DNA of 64,000 nt from Chryseobacterium sp. ISL-80 (GTDB lineage Bacteria; Bacillota; Bacilli; Bacillales; Cytobacillaceae). The position numbers and the translations under genes were made by a program. The stretch spans positions 28,348 to 92,347 of the forward strand of contig JAGGQZ010000001.1 in NCBI GenBank assembly GCA_018613055.1. The letters are read 5' to 3'. How positions within the stretch are numbered: the stretch's first letter is position 1; the number at the start of each line of letters is the position of its first letter. Below, piece by piece: positions 26,234-35,563 of this stretch. The notes below the pieces were generated by a model, which saw only the letters and a program-made list of their open reading frames with translations, searched no databases and was not told where the DNA came from.

Positions 26234-26255
26234 TGTAAGCCGCAGTCATCTGCTC

Positions 26256-26612
26256 TTAGCCTTTCCTGACAGCTCTGTTAATGGAAAAGTAGCCATGCTT
26301 CCAGTTACCATACAGATGCACCAATTCGCCTTCACTGAAGGTGGGAGGGACTGCTCCTTTTCTTAAAGGAGTTATTTTCTTTACCGTCAATTCTTTTACT
26401 CCGGTGTTGATTTTCAAAACAGTCACATGGTTGAAGCGGTGATAGTAAAAACGTTCTTTGTGTTCATGGACTTCAATGATTTTTCCGCTGACGATTGCTT
26501 CTTCTGGAATTTCCTCCAGACCAATCCATTCCTGCTCATTTCGCTGCATCTCTTTTTTTGTCAGCCAATAAAAATAGGCAAGGATTAGTGGAATCGCAAT
26601 TGCTGTAACCAT
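26256..26612 (-). CDS. Hypothetical single-span membrane protein, 118 aa
   Basis: A 118-residue protein with one N-terminal membrane helix (MVTAIAIPLILAYFYWL) and a positively charged flank. A soluble beta-rich part follows (IVSGKIIEVHEHKERFYYHR, VTVLKINTG, LVHLYGNWKHGYFSINRA). The soluble part could be a small OB-like or NfeD-like barrel, which is only a guess. It lies 11 bases downstream of the thioesterase gene in the same direction, so the two form an operon. GGGGATATT precedes the ATG. I do not recognise the family. Confidence 0.75.
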   Translation of the reverse strand: MVTAIAIPLILAYFYWLTKKEMQRNEQEWIGLEEIPEEAIVSGKIIEVHEHKERFYYHRFNHVTVLKINTGVKELTVKKITPLRKGAVPPTFSEGELVHLYGNWKHGYFSINRAVRKG

Positions 26613-26623
26613 GTAATATCCCC

Positions 26624-27115
26624 TTATTTATGCTGTTTTTCGATAACGAAAAAGCTTCCGGAAGAGTGGGCTATTCTTTTGCCGTCAGACCGGAATACAT
26701 CGGCTTCAAGGACGACGGTGCTTCTGCCTTTATGGATCAGCGAGGCTTTGCAATGGAGTTTGTCGCCGATTCCGGGAGCAAGAAAATGGATGTTGAGCTG
26801 TGATGTCACGGCAGCGTAGCCTTCTGGCAGCAACCTGTTTGCCAATGTTCCCATCGCCGTATCCAGTACAGTGGCAGTAAATCCGCCATGAACAATCCCG
26901 AGTGTATTGTCGAGCACCCTTGTAATTGGAATATCAATTTCACAAGTTTGGTCATCGAGTCTTCTGTCCATGTGCAGCAGGCCATCGATATAAGTGCTGT
27001 TTTTGCCGCTTAATTTATTTTTTACTCCTGCCAGCACAATTTTAAGTGCTTCTAATTCCTGTTCGCCTGATAGCGAGATGCATTCGTCCAAAAGTTGGTG
27101 CAAATCTTTTTCCAC
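26624..27115 (-). CDS. PaaI-family hotdog thioesterase
   Basis: A 163-residue hotdog-fold acyl-CoA thioesterase. The central motif HGGFTATVLDTAMG (about residues 84-97) contains the catalytic acidic residue, and TSQLNIHFLAPG follows as the core strand. This arrangement is typical of PaaI/YdiI-type enzymes that hydrolyse aromatic or medium-chain acyl-CoA; the substrate is not evident. The GTG start at 27115 has AGAGGT about ten bases upstream. It is the first gene of a two-gene operon, divergent from ylbD. Confidence 0.87.
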   Translation of the reverse strand: MEKDLHQLLDECISLSGEQELEALKIVLAGVKNKLSGKNSTYIDGLLHMDRRLDDQTCEIDIPITRVLDNTLGIVHGGFTATVLDTAMGTLANRLLPEGYAAVTSQLNIHFLAPGIGDKLHCKASLIHKGRSTVVLEADVFRSDGKRIAHSSGSFFVIEKQHK

Positions 27116-27309
27116 TATATTTATACCTCTTTCTAAATGGCTCTGTTTCTTTCATTCTTATTCTAAATCATTATTTTAGCAAAGCCTTTTTTATGTTTTC
27201 TATTTTAACAAGTTTGATTTCAATTTGGAACTATTCGATATATCCTTCACCATTCATGATGGGTTTCATATGCTATTATAGGCATTTGTTACACTGTGAG
27301 GTGAAAGGC

Positions 27310-27711
27310 ATGGCCAAAAAGAAACTCCATCCATCTGTTGAAAAGTTCAAGGAATTTGTAAAAGAACGCCCGGAACTGGCACAGCAAGTACGGAAGGGGG
27401 AAACGACCTGGCAGGAAATGTTCGAGGATTGGTACTTACTTGGTGAAGACGATCCAAGATGGGCTGCAAAATCGGAGAATAAAAAGGACAAGAAAAACGA
27501 AGAGAAGGAACAAAAAACAGATTGGCTCGGTACCATCATGGGGGCAGTGAAAAATATGGACCCTGCCCAGGTGCAAGGGCAGATTAACAATATCAGCCAG
27601 GCACTCGGGGCAATCCAGGGTGTGCTTTCCCAGTTCCAGGGGAAATCAGGCGGGTCCCAAGGTTCAAACAATGCTGGTCCGTCAAATCCCTTTTCATTCA
27701 GGAAGGATTAG
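27310..27711 (+). CDS. ylbD: YlbD family spore coat protein
   Basis: A 133-residue protein that matches YlbD. The N-terminal helical part HPSVEKFKEFVKERPELA is followed by WQEMFEDWYLLGEDD. A Lys/Glu-rich linker comes next, then an amphipathic helix (VQGQINNISQALGAIQGVLS) and a Gly/Ser/Asn-rich tail. YlbD is annotated as a coat protein in Bacillus. The ATG at 27310 follows GAGGTG. The longer open frame to 27046 overlaps the divergent thioesterase gene and is rejected. ylbE follows after 15 bp. Confidence 0.88.
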   Translation: MAKKKLHPSVEKFKEFVKERPELAQQVRKGETTWQEMFEDWYLLGEDDPRWAAKSENKKDKKNEEKEQKTDWLGTIMGAVKNMDPAQVQGQINNISQALGAIQGVLSQFQGKSGGSQGSNNAGPSNPFSFRKD

Positions 27712-27726
27712 AATGGAGGCGTAAGC

Positions 27727-27966
27727 ATGCGAAAAGATGTTATGGATCAATTGCGATCGAATAAGGAATTGATTGAGTTCGTCCGAGCCCAGCCCCACTG
27801 GTACAGGAAGCTGAGCAGGGATCCAAGGGATTTGCATTCAGCCCAAATTGCTGCGCTGCATCATTTTGAAAAAACCATCCCTCATAAGGTCCAGAAGTTC
27901 TCCAACAATGTACAGATGGCATCAATGATGATGCATATGTTCTCGAGTATGAATTCACAGTCATGA
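27727..27966 (+). CDS. ylbE: YlbE-like protein
   Basis: A 79-residue soluble helical protein of the YlbE family. The N-terminal helix has ELIEFVRAQPHWYRKLSRDP and the C terminus is Met-rich (MASMMMHMFSSM). The start RKDVMDQLRSN echoes the FVKERPELAQQ style of the YlbD N-terminal domain, so the two small proteins may be distantly related. The function is unknown. GGAGGCG lies before the ATG, and it shares an operon with ylbD. Confidence 0.87.
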   Translation: MRKDVMDQLRSNKELIEFVRAQPHWYRKLSRDPRDLHSAQIAALHHFEKTIPHKVQKFSNNVQMASMMMHMFSSMNSQS

Positions 27967-27968
27967 TC

Positions 27969-28003
27969 AAGCTTCCTTCTCCACGAAGGAAGCTTTGTTT
28001 TTT
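27969..28003 (+). terminator. Rho-independent terminator of ylbDE
   Basis: AAGCTTCCTTC / GAAGGAAGCTT stem, loop TCCAC, then TGTTTTTT. Confidence 0.9.
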
Positions 28004-28085
28004 CAGCCTGTAAAAGCCTTCAGACCAGAATCCTTAGCTTTTCTGGCAGTTTCATGGTAAAATGAGGTTCGGAGGTGAGCCAGCA

Positions 28086-28529
28086 TTGCTTGCTGTTACA
28101 TCAGAAAGAGTCTTATTGTTGGAAGAAGCTGAACAGTTAGTCAGCATGATTTTACAATCTGATATTGCCGAATATTATCGGGAATGTTTATATAACGTTA
28201 AAAACAATGCGGAAACACAAAGAAAGGTCCGTGATTTTGTGGACATGAAGGAACGCTATGAAGAGGTCCAGCGTTTCGGAAAATACCATCCCGACTACAA
28301 AGAAATCATGGGCAAGATCCGCCTTGTGAAAAGAGAGCTTGATATGGACGAGACCATTGCCGAATTCAAGAAAGCGGAAAATGATTTGCAAAGCCTTCTT
28401 GATGAGGTGAGCGTAATTATCGGCAGATCCGTTTCCGAGAGTGTGAAAGTGCCAACCGGAAACCCGTTCTTCGAAAGCTCTTGCGGTGGCGGCTGCGGCA
28501 GCGGTGGAAGCTGTGGATGCTCCGCTTAA
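28086..28529 (+). CDS. ylbF: YlbF, Y-complex (RNase Y specificity factor) subunit
   Basis: A 147-residue helical protein of the YlbF/YmcA family. In B. subtilis YlbF, YmcA and YaaT form a complex that carries [4Fe-4S] clusters, binds RNase Y, directs mRNA maturation and promotes competence, biofilm formation and sporulation. The core VQRFGKYHPDYKEIMGKIR is conserved. The C terminus SCGGGCGSGGSCGC contains four cysteines fitting the cluster site. I start at the TTG at 28086, six bases after GGAGGTGAG. The ATG at 28062 has no ribosome binding site and gives extra residues. Confidence 0.92.
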   Translation: MLAVTSERVLLLEEAEQLVSMILQSDIAEYYRECLYNVKNNAETQRKVRDFVDMKERYEEVQRFGKYHPDYKEIMGKIRLVKRELDMDETIAEFKKAENDLQSLLDEVSVIIGRSVSESVKVPTGNPFFESSCGGGCGSGGSCGCSA

Positions 28530-28533
28530 AATG

Positions 28534-28562
28534 AAAAGCATGGGACTCCCATGCTTTTTTAT
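28534..28562 (+). terminator. Rho-independent terminator of ylbF
   Basis: AAAAGCATGGGA / TCCCATGCTTTT stem with T-tract. Confidence 0.9.
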
Positions 28563-28672
28563 TTGCCTCGATTCTGCTTCGGTAAGCGGGAAAACATGAT
28601 TGATGATTGAAAAAACTGGTTTTTGTATGCTAGACTAGTACAAAGCAAACGTTTACCGAAGGGGAAAAGAAT

Positions 28673-28948
28673 ATGATAGGACAGAGGCAAGGAATCATCG
28701 TCTGGCTGTATTCACTGAAACAGGCCAAGATGCTCAGAAGATTTGGCAATGTTCATTTTGTCTCGAAAAAGTTGAAATATGCTGTAATTTATTGCAATCT
28801 CGACGAGGCAGAGGGGCTTATGGAAAAGATTAAATCATATTCATTCGTTAAAAAGGTGGAACCTTCTTACAAACCATTCTTGAAAATGGAGTTTGAAAAT
28901 TCTTCCCCTGACAAGGCCAAAGAATATGACTATAAGATGGGAATATAG
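28673..28948 (+). CDS. ylbG: YlbG family (UPF0298/DUF2129) protein
   Basis: A 91-residue cytosolic protein that matches YlbG ([19 protein letters not shown], then [15 protein letters not shown], then [17 protein letters not shown]). The pattern of strands and helices suggests a ferredoxin-like fold. The function is unknown. GAAGGGGAAAAG precedes the ATG. As in B. subtilis it lies between ylbF and the csfG-rsmD region. The terminator at 28955 is shared with the convergent 129-aa gene. Confidence 0.9.
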   Translation: MIGQRQGIIVWLYSLKQAKMLRRFGNVHFVSKKLKYAVIYCNLDEAEGLMEKIKSYSFVKKVEPSYKPFLKMEFENSSPDKAKEYDYKMGI

Positions 28949-28954
28949 CAATAT

Positions 28955-28985
28955 AAAAAAGGCGAGGGGAATCCTCGCCTTTTTT
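28955..28985. terminator. Bidirectional terminator
   Basis: AAAAAAGGCGAGG / CCTCGCCTTTTTT stem around GGAAT, with T-runs on both strands, between ylbG and the convergent 129-aa gene. Confidence 0.9.
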
Positions 28986-28996
28986 GTATTGAAATG

Positions 28997-29386
28997 CTAT
29001 TGAAGAGGCGGAATGTAATGGTTCAGCCTGAGGATGCCTATCAAGTACTGAAAATACAATTCTTTTTCGGCAAACATCGTGGACGGTTTAACATCAAATT
29101 CTATGATCGTCTTGTCCAGTTCATCAGCCAGCTCCTTGAACATGTCAAAGCGCTTGTTCTTTAAAATATGAGGGTTCGATATTCCCTCCCTGCAGATATA
29201 TAAAGCCTGGAAGTTCCCGGGGTTGGTTGGCTTAAGGACCACTACGAGGGAACTTACTTCTTTTTCATTCACTTTTGTATGGATCGCCATTAAGTGCATC
29301 AACCGATGGCGGTTTGCCCTGGCTGTTTCAATCAATTCGTATAGATCTGAGTATCCTTCTCCAAGCTCGATAAAACGCTGAATCAA
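28997..29386 (-). CDS. Conserved hypothetical protein, 129 aa
   Basis: A 129-residue soluble protein conserved in style among Bacillaceae: MIQRFIELGEGYSDLYELIE at the N terminus, then VVLKPTNPGNFQALYICREG, and the C-terminal YFQYLIGILRLNHYIPPL. I recall relatives at this place that carry a misleading methylthioribose kinase label, but no kinase motif is present. The fold and role are unknown. AGGGGAAAT precedes the ATG at 29386. It is convergent to ylbG and transcribed away from csfG's promoter in the same direction. Confidence 0.78.
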   Translation of the reverse strand: MIQRFIELGEGYSDLYELIETARANRHRLMHLMAIHTKVNEKEVSSLVVVLKPTNPGNFQALYICREGISNPHILKNKRFDMFKELADELDKTIIEFDVKPSTMFAEKELYFQYLIGILRLNHYIPPLQ

Positions 29387-29481
29387 TTTTATTTCCCCTT
29401 CCGACTTATCACTCCTTCATACTTTACCATTTGCAGTCTTAAATTTGAAGCTGTTATGTCCTGTAGGAGAAGATGTTTTTT

Positions 29482-29639
29482 TACAAAAACAAAGCCTTGA
29501 ACCATTTAGGCTCAAGGCTTCCTTCCATGCACCACAATAGTGCAGAAGGCAAAGGGAGAGGAGAAACCGGAGGAAGAACTTATGGGGAAACGTAAGTCTT
29601 CTCCGCGGTTGGCAACAACATCCTCAAATTGATGTTGTT
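29482..29639 (-). ncRNA. csfG: Sporulation small RNA CsfG
   Basis: This lies in the ylbG-rsmD(ylbH) gap, the known locus of CsfG, a small RNA conserved in endospore formers and made in the forespore under sigma-F and sigma-G. On the minus strand a transcript starting near 29639 would form three hairpins. They are AACAACATC / GATGTTGTT (29613-29639), a long one with GGAGAAGACTTA / TAAGTTCTTCC (about 29568-29606), and a terminator CAAGGCTT-type stem with TTTGTTTTTGT at 29482-29520. No open frame is credible. The length is about 158 nt. The identity rests on locus and structure, not on a database match. Confidence 0.72.
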
Positions 29640-29645
29640 AATCAT

Positions 29646-29674
29646 CATTATTTCCATATTAGGAAGGGATATAC
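29646..29674 (-). promoter_or_regulatory. Sigma-F/sigma-G-type promoter of csfG
   Basis: Read on the minus strand: -35 GTATA (29670-29674), a 14-base spacer, then -10 GGAAATAATG (29646-29655). This fits the forespore consensus GYWTA and GGnrAnAnTw with one end mismatch and one base short in the spacer. Confidence 0.6.
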
Positions 29675-29769
29675 ACTGGTTTGGTTAATTTTTTGAATGT
29701 GTGGTAGGATAAGGGAGTAATTTATACGAACATATTGTAAAAAGCTTACATATTTTAAGGAGCAAAAAA

Positions 29770-30342
29770 ATGAGAGTTGTATCAGGTGATTTAAAGGGCC
29801 GGGTTTTAAAAGCGGTGCCCGGGACGTCTACCAGGCCTACTACTGATAAAGTGAAGGAATCCTTGTTCAATATGATTGGGCCTTATTTTACGGGAGGTCT
29901 GGGCCTTGATTTATTTGCCGGCAGCGGAGGCCTGGGGATCGAGGCACTCAGCAGAGGACTGGATCAGGTCATTTTTGTCGACCGTGAAGGAAAGGCAATT
30001 CACGTTATAAATGAGAACCTGAAGTCCTGCGGCCTGGAAGAGAAAGCAGAAGTTTACCGGAATGACGCTGTCAGGGCCTTGAAGGCCATTCAGAAAAGAG
30101 AGCTGGTCTTCGATTATATTTTCCTGGATCCTCCTTACAAAAAACAGCAGCTGGTCAAGCTGTTGGAAATGATGGATAAAGAGGGACTTATCCATCAGGA
30201 AGGTTTGATTGTCTGCGAGCATGCTTCAGATATCAGGCTGCCAGAAAAAATAGGGAAATTGGTGCAAACCAGAAATGAAAAATATGGTATTATCGGAATA
30301 ACTCTTTATAACGTTGATGCAGAAGATGAGGGGGAAGAATAG
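29770..30342 (+). CDS. rsmD: 16S rRNA (guanine966-N2)-methyltransferase RsmD
   Basis: A 190-residue SAM-dependent methyltransferase that methylates G966 of 16S rRNA in the small-subunit head. The N-terminal MRVVSGDLKGRVLKAVPG and RPTTDKVKESLFNMI are family hallmarks. The SAM site LDLFAGSGGLGIEAL is at about residues 45-59, and the catalytic motif IV appears as IFLDPPYKK around residue 119. AAGGAG precedes the ATG. The stop adjoins the coaD start, so the two genes are coupled. It corresponds to B. subtilis ylbH. Confidence 0.95.
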   Translation: MRVVSGDLKGRVLKAVPGTSTRPTTDKVKESLFNMIGPYFTGGLGLDLFAGSGGLGIEALSRGLDQVIFVDREGKAIHVINENLKSCGLEEKAEVYRNDAVRALKAIQKRELVFDYIFLDPPYKKQQLVKLLEMMDKEGLIHQEGLIVCEHASDIRLPEKIGKLVQTRNEKYGIIGITLYNVDAEDEGEE

Positions 30343-30850
<508 letters not shown>

Positions 30851-30858
<8 letters not shown>

Positions 30859-32074
30859 CTTGCAGGATCCGGCTGCCGAGAATCCAAATGTAAATGAGCA
30901 AGCTGCCTATCGTGATCAGCGGCCCTGCCGTGGCAAGGAGGCTGTATGCTTCTGCCAGGCGGCTTCCCTCCGATGTCAGATATTCCATTACGGGCAATGC
31001 ATTTGATGGCTGGCCATCCTGGAAAAAGCGTTCATATACTGGTTTCCAGAGAATGAAAGCATAAAAAGCAGCAAAGAATCCATGGATGATTCGCGCGAAA
31101 AAGAATGGCTGGAAACGGATATCTGTCTGCGCGAGAATGCTTGCCACCTGTGCCTGAACACTAAAACCGCTGAATGCCAGTATGAAGCTTGTAATGACAG
31201 CCTGATGCATCAAGGTTGCATCCTGGACCTGGCTGGTCATCTGGCTGCCGAGTGTAATCTCGAATAAGCCAGAAATAAATGGAAGGCTAAGCATATCAGT
31301 CATTCCCAGCATTCCGAGCATGATTTCAAGGAATTTGGCAAGAAATCCAGTAACATGAAGGTGGAATAACAGTTTATTTATAACCGAAAACAAGATGATG
31401 AAGCCGCCAATCATCAATAGAGTCTGGATGGAAGACATCACGGCATCGCCGAGAAGCTTTCCAATCGGACGGTTGTCCTTGATCCTTGTTCTGTGCAATG
31501 CTGCAAAAGCATCCCTTATGGATAAATTCCGTTCTTTATCCTTTTTGGTGCTTTCTTCGTTTCTCCCGTAGAACCTCATGATCAAGCCTACGCTGATATT
31601 GCCAAGATAATGAGCCAGAGCGAGTATGACCCCAAGCTGGACATTGTAAAAGAATCCAACTGATACAGCTCCGAATATGAAAAGGGGATTGGAGGAGTTT
31701 GTAAATGAAACCAGTCTTTCTGCTTCAATTTTTGTCAGCTGACCTTCCTGGCGCATCCTTGCCGTCAGTTTAGCTCCTGCTGGAAAGCCCGATGCCATTC
31801 CCATCGCCCAGACAAATCCGCCGACACCCGGTACCTTGAACAGAGGCCTCATCAACGGTTCGAGAAGTACACCGATAAAACGGACAACTCCAAATCCGAT
31901 CAGCATTTCGGATACGATGAAAAAAGGAAGGAGCGAGGGAAAGACAATTTCCCACCACATATTCAATCCCCGGATCGAAGCATCAAAGGATTCTTGGGGA
32001 AAGGTAATGAGTGAAACAGCCAGAAAGGTGACGGAGGCTGCAAGGAACAGTGTTTTCAATCTGGATTTTAGCAC
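30851..32074 (-). CDS. ylbJ: Sporulation integral membrane protein YlbJ
   Basis: A 407-residue polytopic membrane protein with about nine helices that matches YlbJ, a sigma-E-controlled protein needed for heat-resistant spores in B. subtilis. It contains a nucleoside-recognition (Gate) type domain. Recognisable stretches are WWEIVFPSLLPFFIVSEML, GMASGFPAGAKLTARMRQE and FTNSSNPLFIFGAVSVGFF. The transported solute is unknown. The GTG start at 32074 follows GGAAGGAG. It is convergent to coaD and divergent from ylbK. Confidence 0.92.
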
Positions 32075-32370
32075 TTGAGATTCTCCTTCCTGCGGTCTTG
32101 CTGTGAAACTTTTTTAATCAATGGTAAAATAGAGTGAAACTCACCGGTGGGGTAATTTTCCATCCATCCCATACTATATACCTTGTGTGCTGTCACATTA
32201 GTGAAAAAAACCTTGATAAGGGGCCGGTTTGGACCCGAAATTTTTTACCTGAAAAAACATGATTAGTTGTCAGCCTTGTCCTCATATAAATCAATATACT
32301 CGCTGAACTTCAATTTAGACCAAGTTTAGGATGTATCGACAAAAACATGGGTTTAAGGGAGGAAAAAGCT

Positions 32371-33162
32371 TTGGCAAGACCAAAGGTCGGTTTAGCCCTG
32401 GGTTCTGGTGGTGCAAGAGGATTTGCCCATCTGGGTGTCATAAAAGTCCTTCGGGATGAAGACATCCCCATTGATTTAATAGCCGGAAGCAGCATGGGGG
32501 CGCTTGTAGCATCATTCTACGGTGCGGGGCTGGATGTTGAACGGCTCTATAAACTATCACGGGTATTCAAAAGGAAATACTATCTTGATTTTACGGTACC
32601 TAAAATGGGATTTATCGCCGGGAAAAGAGTGAAAGAGCTCATCAGAATCTTTACTCATGGCAAAATGATTGAGGAGCTGGATATCCCCATTGGAATTGTT
32701 GCAACAGACCTCATGTCGGGGGAGAAGGTAGTCTTCAAACAAGGTCCTGTGGCTGAAGCTGTAAGGGCAAGTATTGCAATCCCGGGGATTTTTGTACCCG
32801 AAAAGCTTGGAGGCCGATTATTCGTCGATGGCGGGGTCGTTGACCGCATCCCCGTTTCTGTCGCCAAGGAGATGGGAGCCAATATCGTCATCGCCGTTGA
32901 TGTTTCGAGTGTGAAAATCAACGAGGATGTGACCTCTATATTCGACGTGATTATGCAAAGTATCGATATCATGCAGATGGAGCTGGTCGCGAATCGGGAG
33001 GTTGCTTCCGATGTGATGCTCCGCCCGCCAGTTGAAATGTTCAATTCAAAGGCATTTACTAATATAGAAGAAATCATTGAGATTGGTGAAGAAGAAGCGA
33101 GGAAGCATATCGATAAAATCAAACAATGCATTGCAGAATGGAAGGAGCCGCAAACAGAATGA
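32371..33162 (+). CDS. ylbK: Patatin-like phospholipase family protein YlbK
   Basis: A 263-residue patatin-type serine hydrolase. It has the oxyanion glycine motif LGSGGARGFAHLG (about residues 9-21), the nucleophile elbow GSSMG with the active Ser around residue 42, and the catalytic Asp in VDGGVVDRIP around residue 152. It probably acts on lipids at the membrane; the substrate is unknown. The TTG at 32371 follows GGGAGG with eight-base spacing. The ATG at 32347 lacks a binding site. Its end overlaps ylbL by four bases (ATGA). Confidence 0.9.
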   Translation: MARPKVGLALGSGGARGFAHLGVIKVLRDEDIPIDLIAGSSMGALVASFYGAGLDVERLYKLSRVFKRKYYLDFTVPKMGFIAGKRVKELIRIFTHGKMIEELDIPIGIVATDLMSGEKVVFKQGPVAEAVRASIAIPGIFVPEKLGGRLFVDGGVVDRIPVSVAKEMGANIVIAVDVSSVKINEDVTSIFDVIMQSIDIMQMELVANREVASDVMLRPPVEMFNSKAFTNIEEIIEIGEEEARKHIDKIKQCIAEWKEPQTE

Positions 33163-34184
33163 GCAGAAAGACATCGATAGGCATTTCTATATTGGCAGCT
33201 GTTTTAATTATGGCTAGTGCACTTTTTTACCTGCCATACTATGTAACCAAGCCGGGAATGGCAAAAGAGCTGGAACCGATTGTCGAGGTGGAAGGCGGTT
33301 ATGACGAGGAAGGCAATTTCATGCTTACAACCGTCAGGATGGGCAGAGCCAATATATATGCATACGTTATCGCCAAGTTCAGCAAATACCAGGAAATTTA
33401 TCCAGTCGAAGATATCAGGGCAGAGGATGAAACGGATGAAGAATACAATATCCGCCAGCTGCACATGATGGATAATTCGAAGACGGCAGCAATCGAGGTT
33501 GCCTATAAAAAAGCCGGGAAACCAGTGGACTATACGTATAAAGGTGTTTATGTGCTAAGGACAATGGAAGGAATGCCGGCTGATGGAAAATTGAAGCCAG
33601 GCGACCTCGTTTTCAAAGTAGATGGCAATCCTTTTTCATCATCACAAGAATTCATAGATTATATTAGTTCCAAGAAGCCAGGGGATACAGTGAAGCTAGA
33701 GTATAAGCGAAATGGCAAGTCAAAACAGGCCAAAATCCCATTGAAGGCACTTGATGATGGAAGCAATCGCCCTGTAGTAGGAATCCAGCTTGTTGATGAT
33801 AAAGAAATTGACGTGGAACCGGATGTCACGGTGGAATCAGAGGAGATCGGCGGACCATCGGCAGGATTTATGTTCTCATTGGAAATTTACAATCAATTGA
33901 CAGAGGAAGATTTGACAAAGGGATACGAAATAGCTGGCACCGGGACAATGAGCCCCGATGGGACAATTGGAAGAATCGGCGGGATCCAGCAAAAAGTAGT
34001 AGCGGCGGATAAGGCAGGCGCCGAAATCTTTTTCGCACCATTTGAAAAAGGTGCAAAAGGCTCAAATTACGAAGAAGCACTTATTGCCGCAAAAGATATT
34101 AAAACAAAAATGAAAATCGTTCCTGTTGATACTTTTGATGAAGCCGTGTCCTATCTGGAGAACCTAAAAGAAAAATCACGCTGA
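33159..34184 (+). CDS. ylbL: SepM-family PDZ/Lon-type serine protease YlbL
   Basis: A 341-residue membrane-anchored protease. An N-terminal helix (about residues 8-26) is followed by an extracytoplasmic PDZ domain (about 125-190, GMPADGKLKPGDLVFKVDG). The C-terminal Lon-like domain has the catalytic Ser in GGPSAGFMF (around 237) and Lys in IQQKVVAA (around 280). Streptococcal SepM processes the competence pheromone, and a Bacillus relative is linked to DNA-damage recovery by degrading cell-division inhibitors. The start overlaps the ylbK stop (ATGA). The length equals that of B. subtilis YlbL. Confidence 0.92.
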   Translation: MSRKTSIGISILAAVLIMASALFYLPYYVTKPGMAKELEPIVEVEGGYDEEGNFMLTTVRMGRANIYAYVIAKFSKYQEIYPVEDIRAEDETDEEYNIRQLHMMDNSKTAAIEVAYKKAGKPVDYTYKGVYVLRTMEGMPADGKLKPGDLVFKVDGNPFSSSQEFIDYISSKKPGDTVKLEYKRNGKSKQAKIPLKALDDGSNRPVVGIQLVDDKEIDVEPDVTVESEEIGGPSAGFMFSLEIYNQLTEEDLTKGYEIAGTGTMSPDGTIGRIGGIQQKVVAADKAGAEIFFAPFEKGAKGSNYEEALIAAKDIKTKMKIVPVDTFDEAVSYLENLKEKSR

Positions 34185-34203
34185 TCCAGCGTGATTTTTT
34201 TAT
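34171..34203. terminator. Bidirectional terminator ylbL/tmcAL
   Basis: AAAAATCACGCTG / CAGCGTGATTTTT perfect stem around ATC, with T-runs on both strands. Confidence 0.92.
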
Positions 34204-35417
34204 CCTTTTAACATGATGGGTGGTTGTGCGAATTCTTTTGCCAGCAATTTTTCCTGGCTGCTGCCGTTTTGGCCAAGTGCATAGATTCTGGCCGCTCTGG
34301 TATCCAGTTCAAGATCAGGATCTGAAAAGGCTGAAAGCTTGGAAACAAGCGGCAGGCTGAAATCCTTTTTCCTTAAGTTCAAGTAGGATCGTCCTTTTTC
34401 GGTTGCACCTAATAACCTCAGATAATTCACTGTATTTTTGGTGGTATTCATTTGATCTTTTCGTGTATTGGTTAAAATGTGGAGGCAGACTCTTTGCAGC
34501 CTTGTCCATGTATAGCGCTTCGTTTTAATCGATTCCATGAATTGCTGGAAGCTGTTTGAGGCTGCTGCAGCGGCAAGCAATCTGTTTTCCAGTCCTTCTT
34601 CCACTTCATAAAACTCGTTCAATTCTTTAGGACTGCTTTGCAAAAGCCTGTATTTTAAGAAAGGCCAGTAATTTTCCCAGGAATGGAATCCTCCATACTC
34701 TTCCTTATAGCTGATCAAGTGTTTGTATGTCGAATCAGGGACGTATTGTCTGATCGCTTCCATTTCGCCTGATGCGCCGAACAACGCTTTGCGTATGCTG
34801 GTCGCACTGGCGATTGTCGCCGAAGCAAAATGCTCATCATGGTAGCCAGCGTTTTTTCTGGTAATTGTTTGTGCCGTCATTTGGCTGTCCTGTCTGAGGA
34901 TTGCCTGGATGTAATGCATCCCCAAAATATTATTTGGCTTAGAAATATCAATGAAGCTTTCTGCAGGAGCGAGGGCTTGGAATGCCAGGGCTATTGACTT
35001 AGGGTAGCTGTTACCTTCTCCTGCAAAAAACCTGATTTTTTCTTGAAAAAAATCATTGTTGGCCTCAAGAAAGCTGATCGTCTGGATGAACGCATTGAGA
35101 TCGCCTGATTCACTGCCAAAACACAGAGTCTCACAGCCGGCTCCAGACAGGATTGAGACTGCACCTTCTGCGAAGACCTCGGCATGCTGTGTCGCGAATC
35201 GGTAGGGAAGTTCAAATACAATGTCTACTCCGGCATCAAGTGCCATCTTTGTTCTTGTCCATTTCGAAACAAGCGCTGGTTCCCCGCGCTGCAGAAAATT
35301 CCCGCTCATAGCGGCGATGGCAATATCAGAACCAGATTGTTCTTTCGCCTGCTGCAAATGAAATAGATGGCCATTATGGAAAGGATTATATTCAACGACG
35401 ACACCAACAGCTTTCAT
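34200..35417 (-). CDS. tmcAL: tRNA(Met) cytidine acetate ligase TmcAL (YlbM)
   Basis: A 405-residue nucleotidyltransferase-fold enzyme that uses acetate and ATP to make N4-acetylcytidine at the wobble position of elongator tRNA(Met). The N-terminal GVVVEYNPFHNGHLFHLQQA contains the HxGH-like ATP site. AMSGNFLQRGEPALVSKWTR and FELPYRFATQHAEVFA are family stretches. The ATG at 35417 follows GAAGGAG. It is convergent to ylbL and divergent from ylbN. Confidence 0.94.
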   Translation of the reverse strand: MKAVGVVVEYNPFHNGHLFHLQQAKEQSGSDIAIAAMSGNFLQRGEPALVSKWTRTKMALDAGVDIVFELPYRFATQHAEVFAEGAVSILSGAGCETLCFGSESGDLNAFIQTISFLEANNDFFQEKIRFFAGEGNSYPKSIALAFQALAPAESFIDISKPNNILGMHYIQAILRQDSQMTAQTITRKNAGYHDEHFASATIASATSIRKALFGASGEMEAIRQYVPDSTYKHLISYKEEYGGFHSWENYWPFLKYRLLQSSPKELNEFYEVEEGLENRLLAAAAASNSFQQFMESIKTKRYTWTRLQRVCLHILTNTRKDQMNTTKNTVNYLRLLGATEKGRSYLNLRKKDFSLPLVSKLSAFSDPDLELDTRAARIYALGQNGSSQEKLLAKEFAQPPIMLKG

Positions 35418-35507
35418 TATTGTACTCCTTCGTGTTAATATGGATATTGCATTGTTTTGAAGTTTAATTTAAAGTATTTATGTAAATTATAGTGTAAAGA
35501 AAAAATA

Positions 35508-35537
35508 TTGACAAATGATTACGCGAAGGGCTATAAT
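35508..35537 (+). promoter_or_regulatory. Sigma-A promoter of ylbN-rpmF
   Basis: Consensus -35 TTGACA (35508-35513), 18-base spacer, consensus -10 TATAAT (35532-35537), 26 bases before the ylbN start. Both hexamers match the consensus perfectly, as suits a ribosomal protein operon. Confidence 0.85.
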
Positions 35538-35563
35538 TACCTTTGTTGCCTTGGGGTGATTCT

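Noticed and set aside
27046-27309. N-terminal extension of YlbD with hydrophobic residues
   Set aside because: It overlaps the divergent thioesterase gene and lies upstream of the GAGGTG site for the ATG at 27310.
28997-29386. Methylthioribose kinase
   Set aside because: A label I recall for relatives, but the 129-residue protein has no kinase motif and is far too short.
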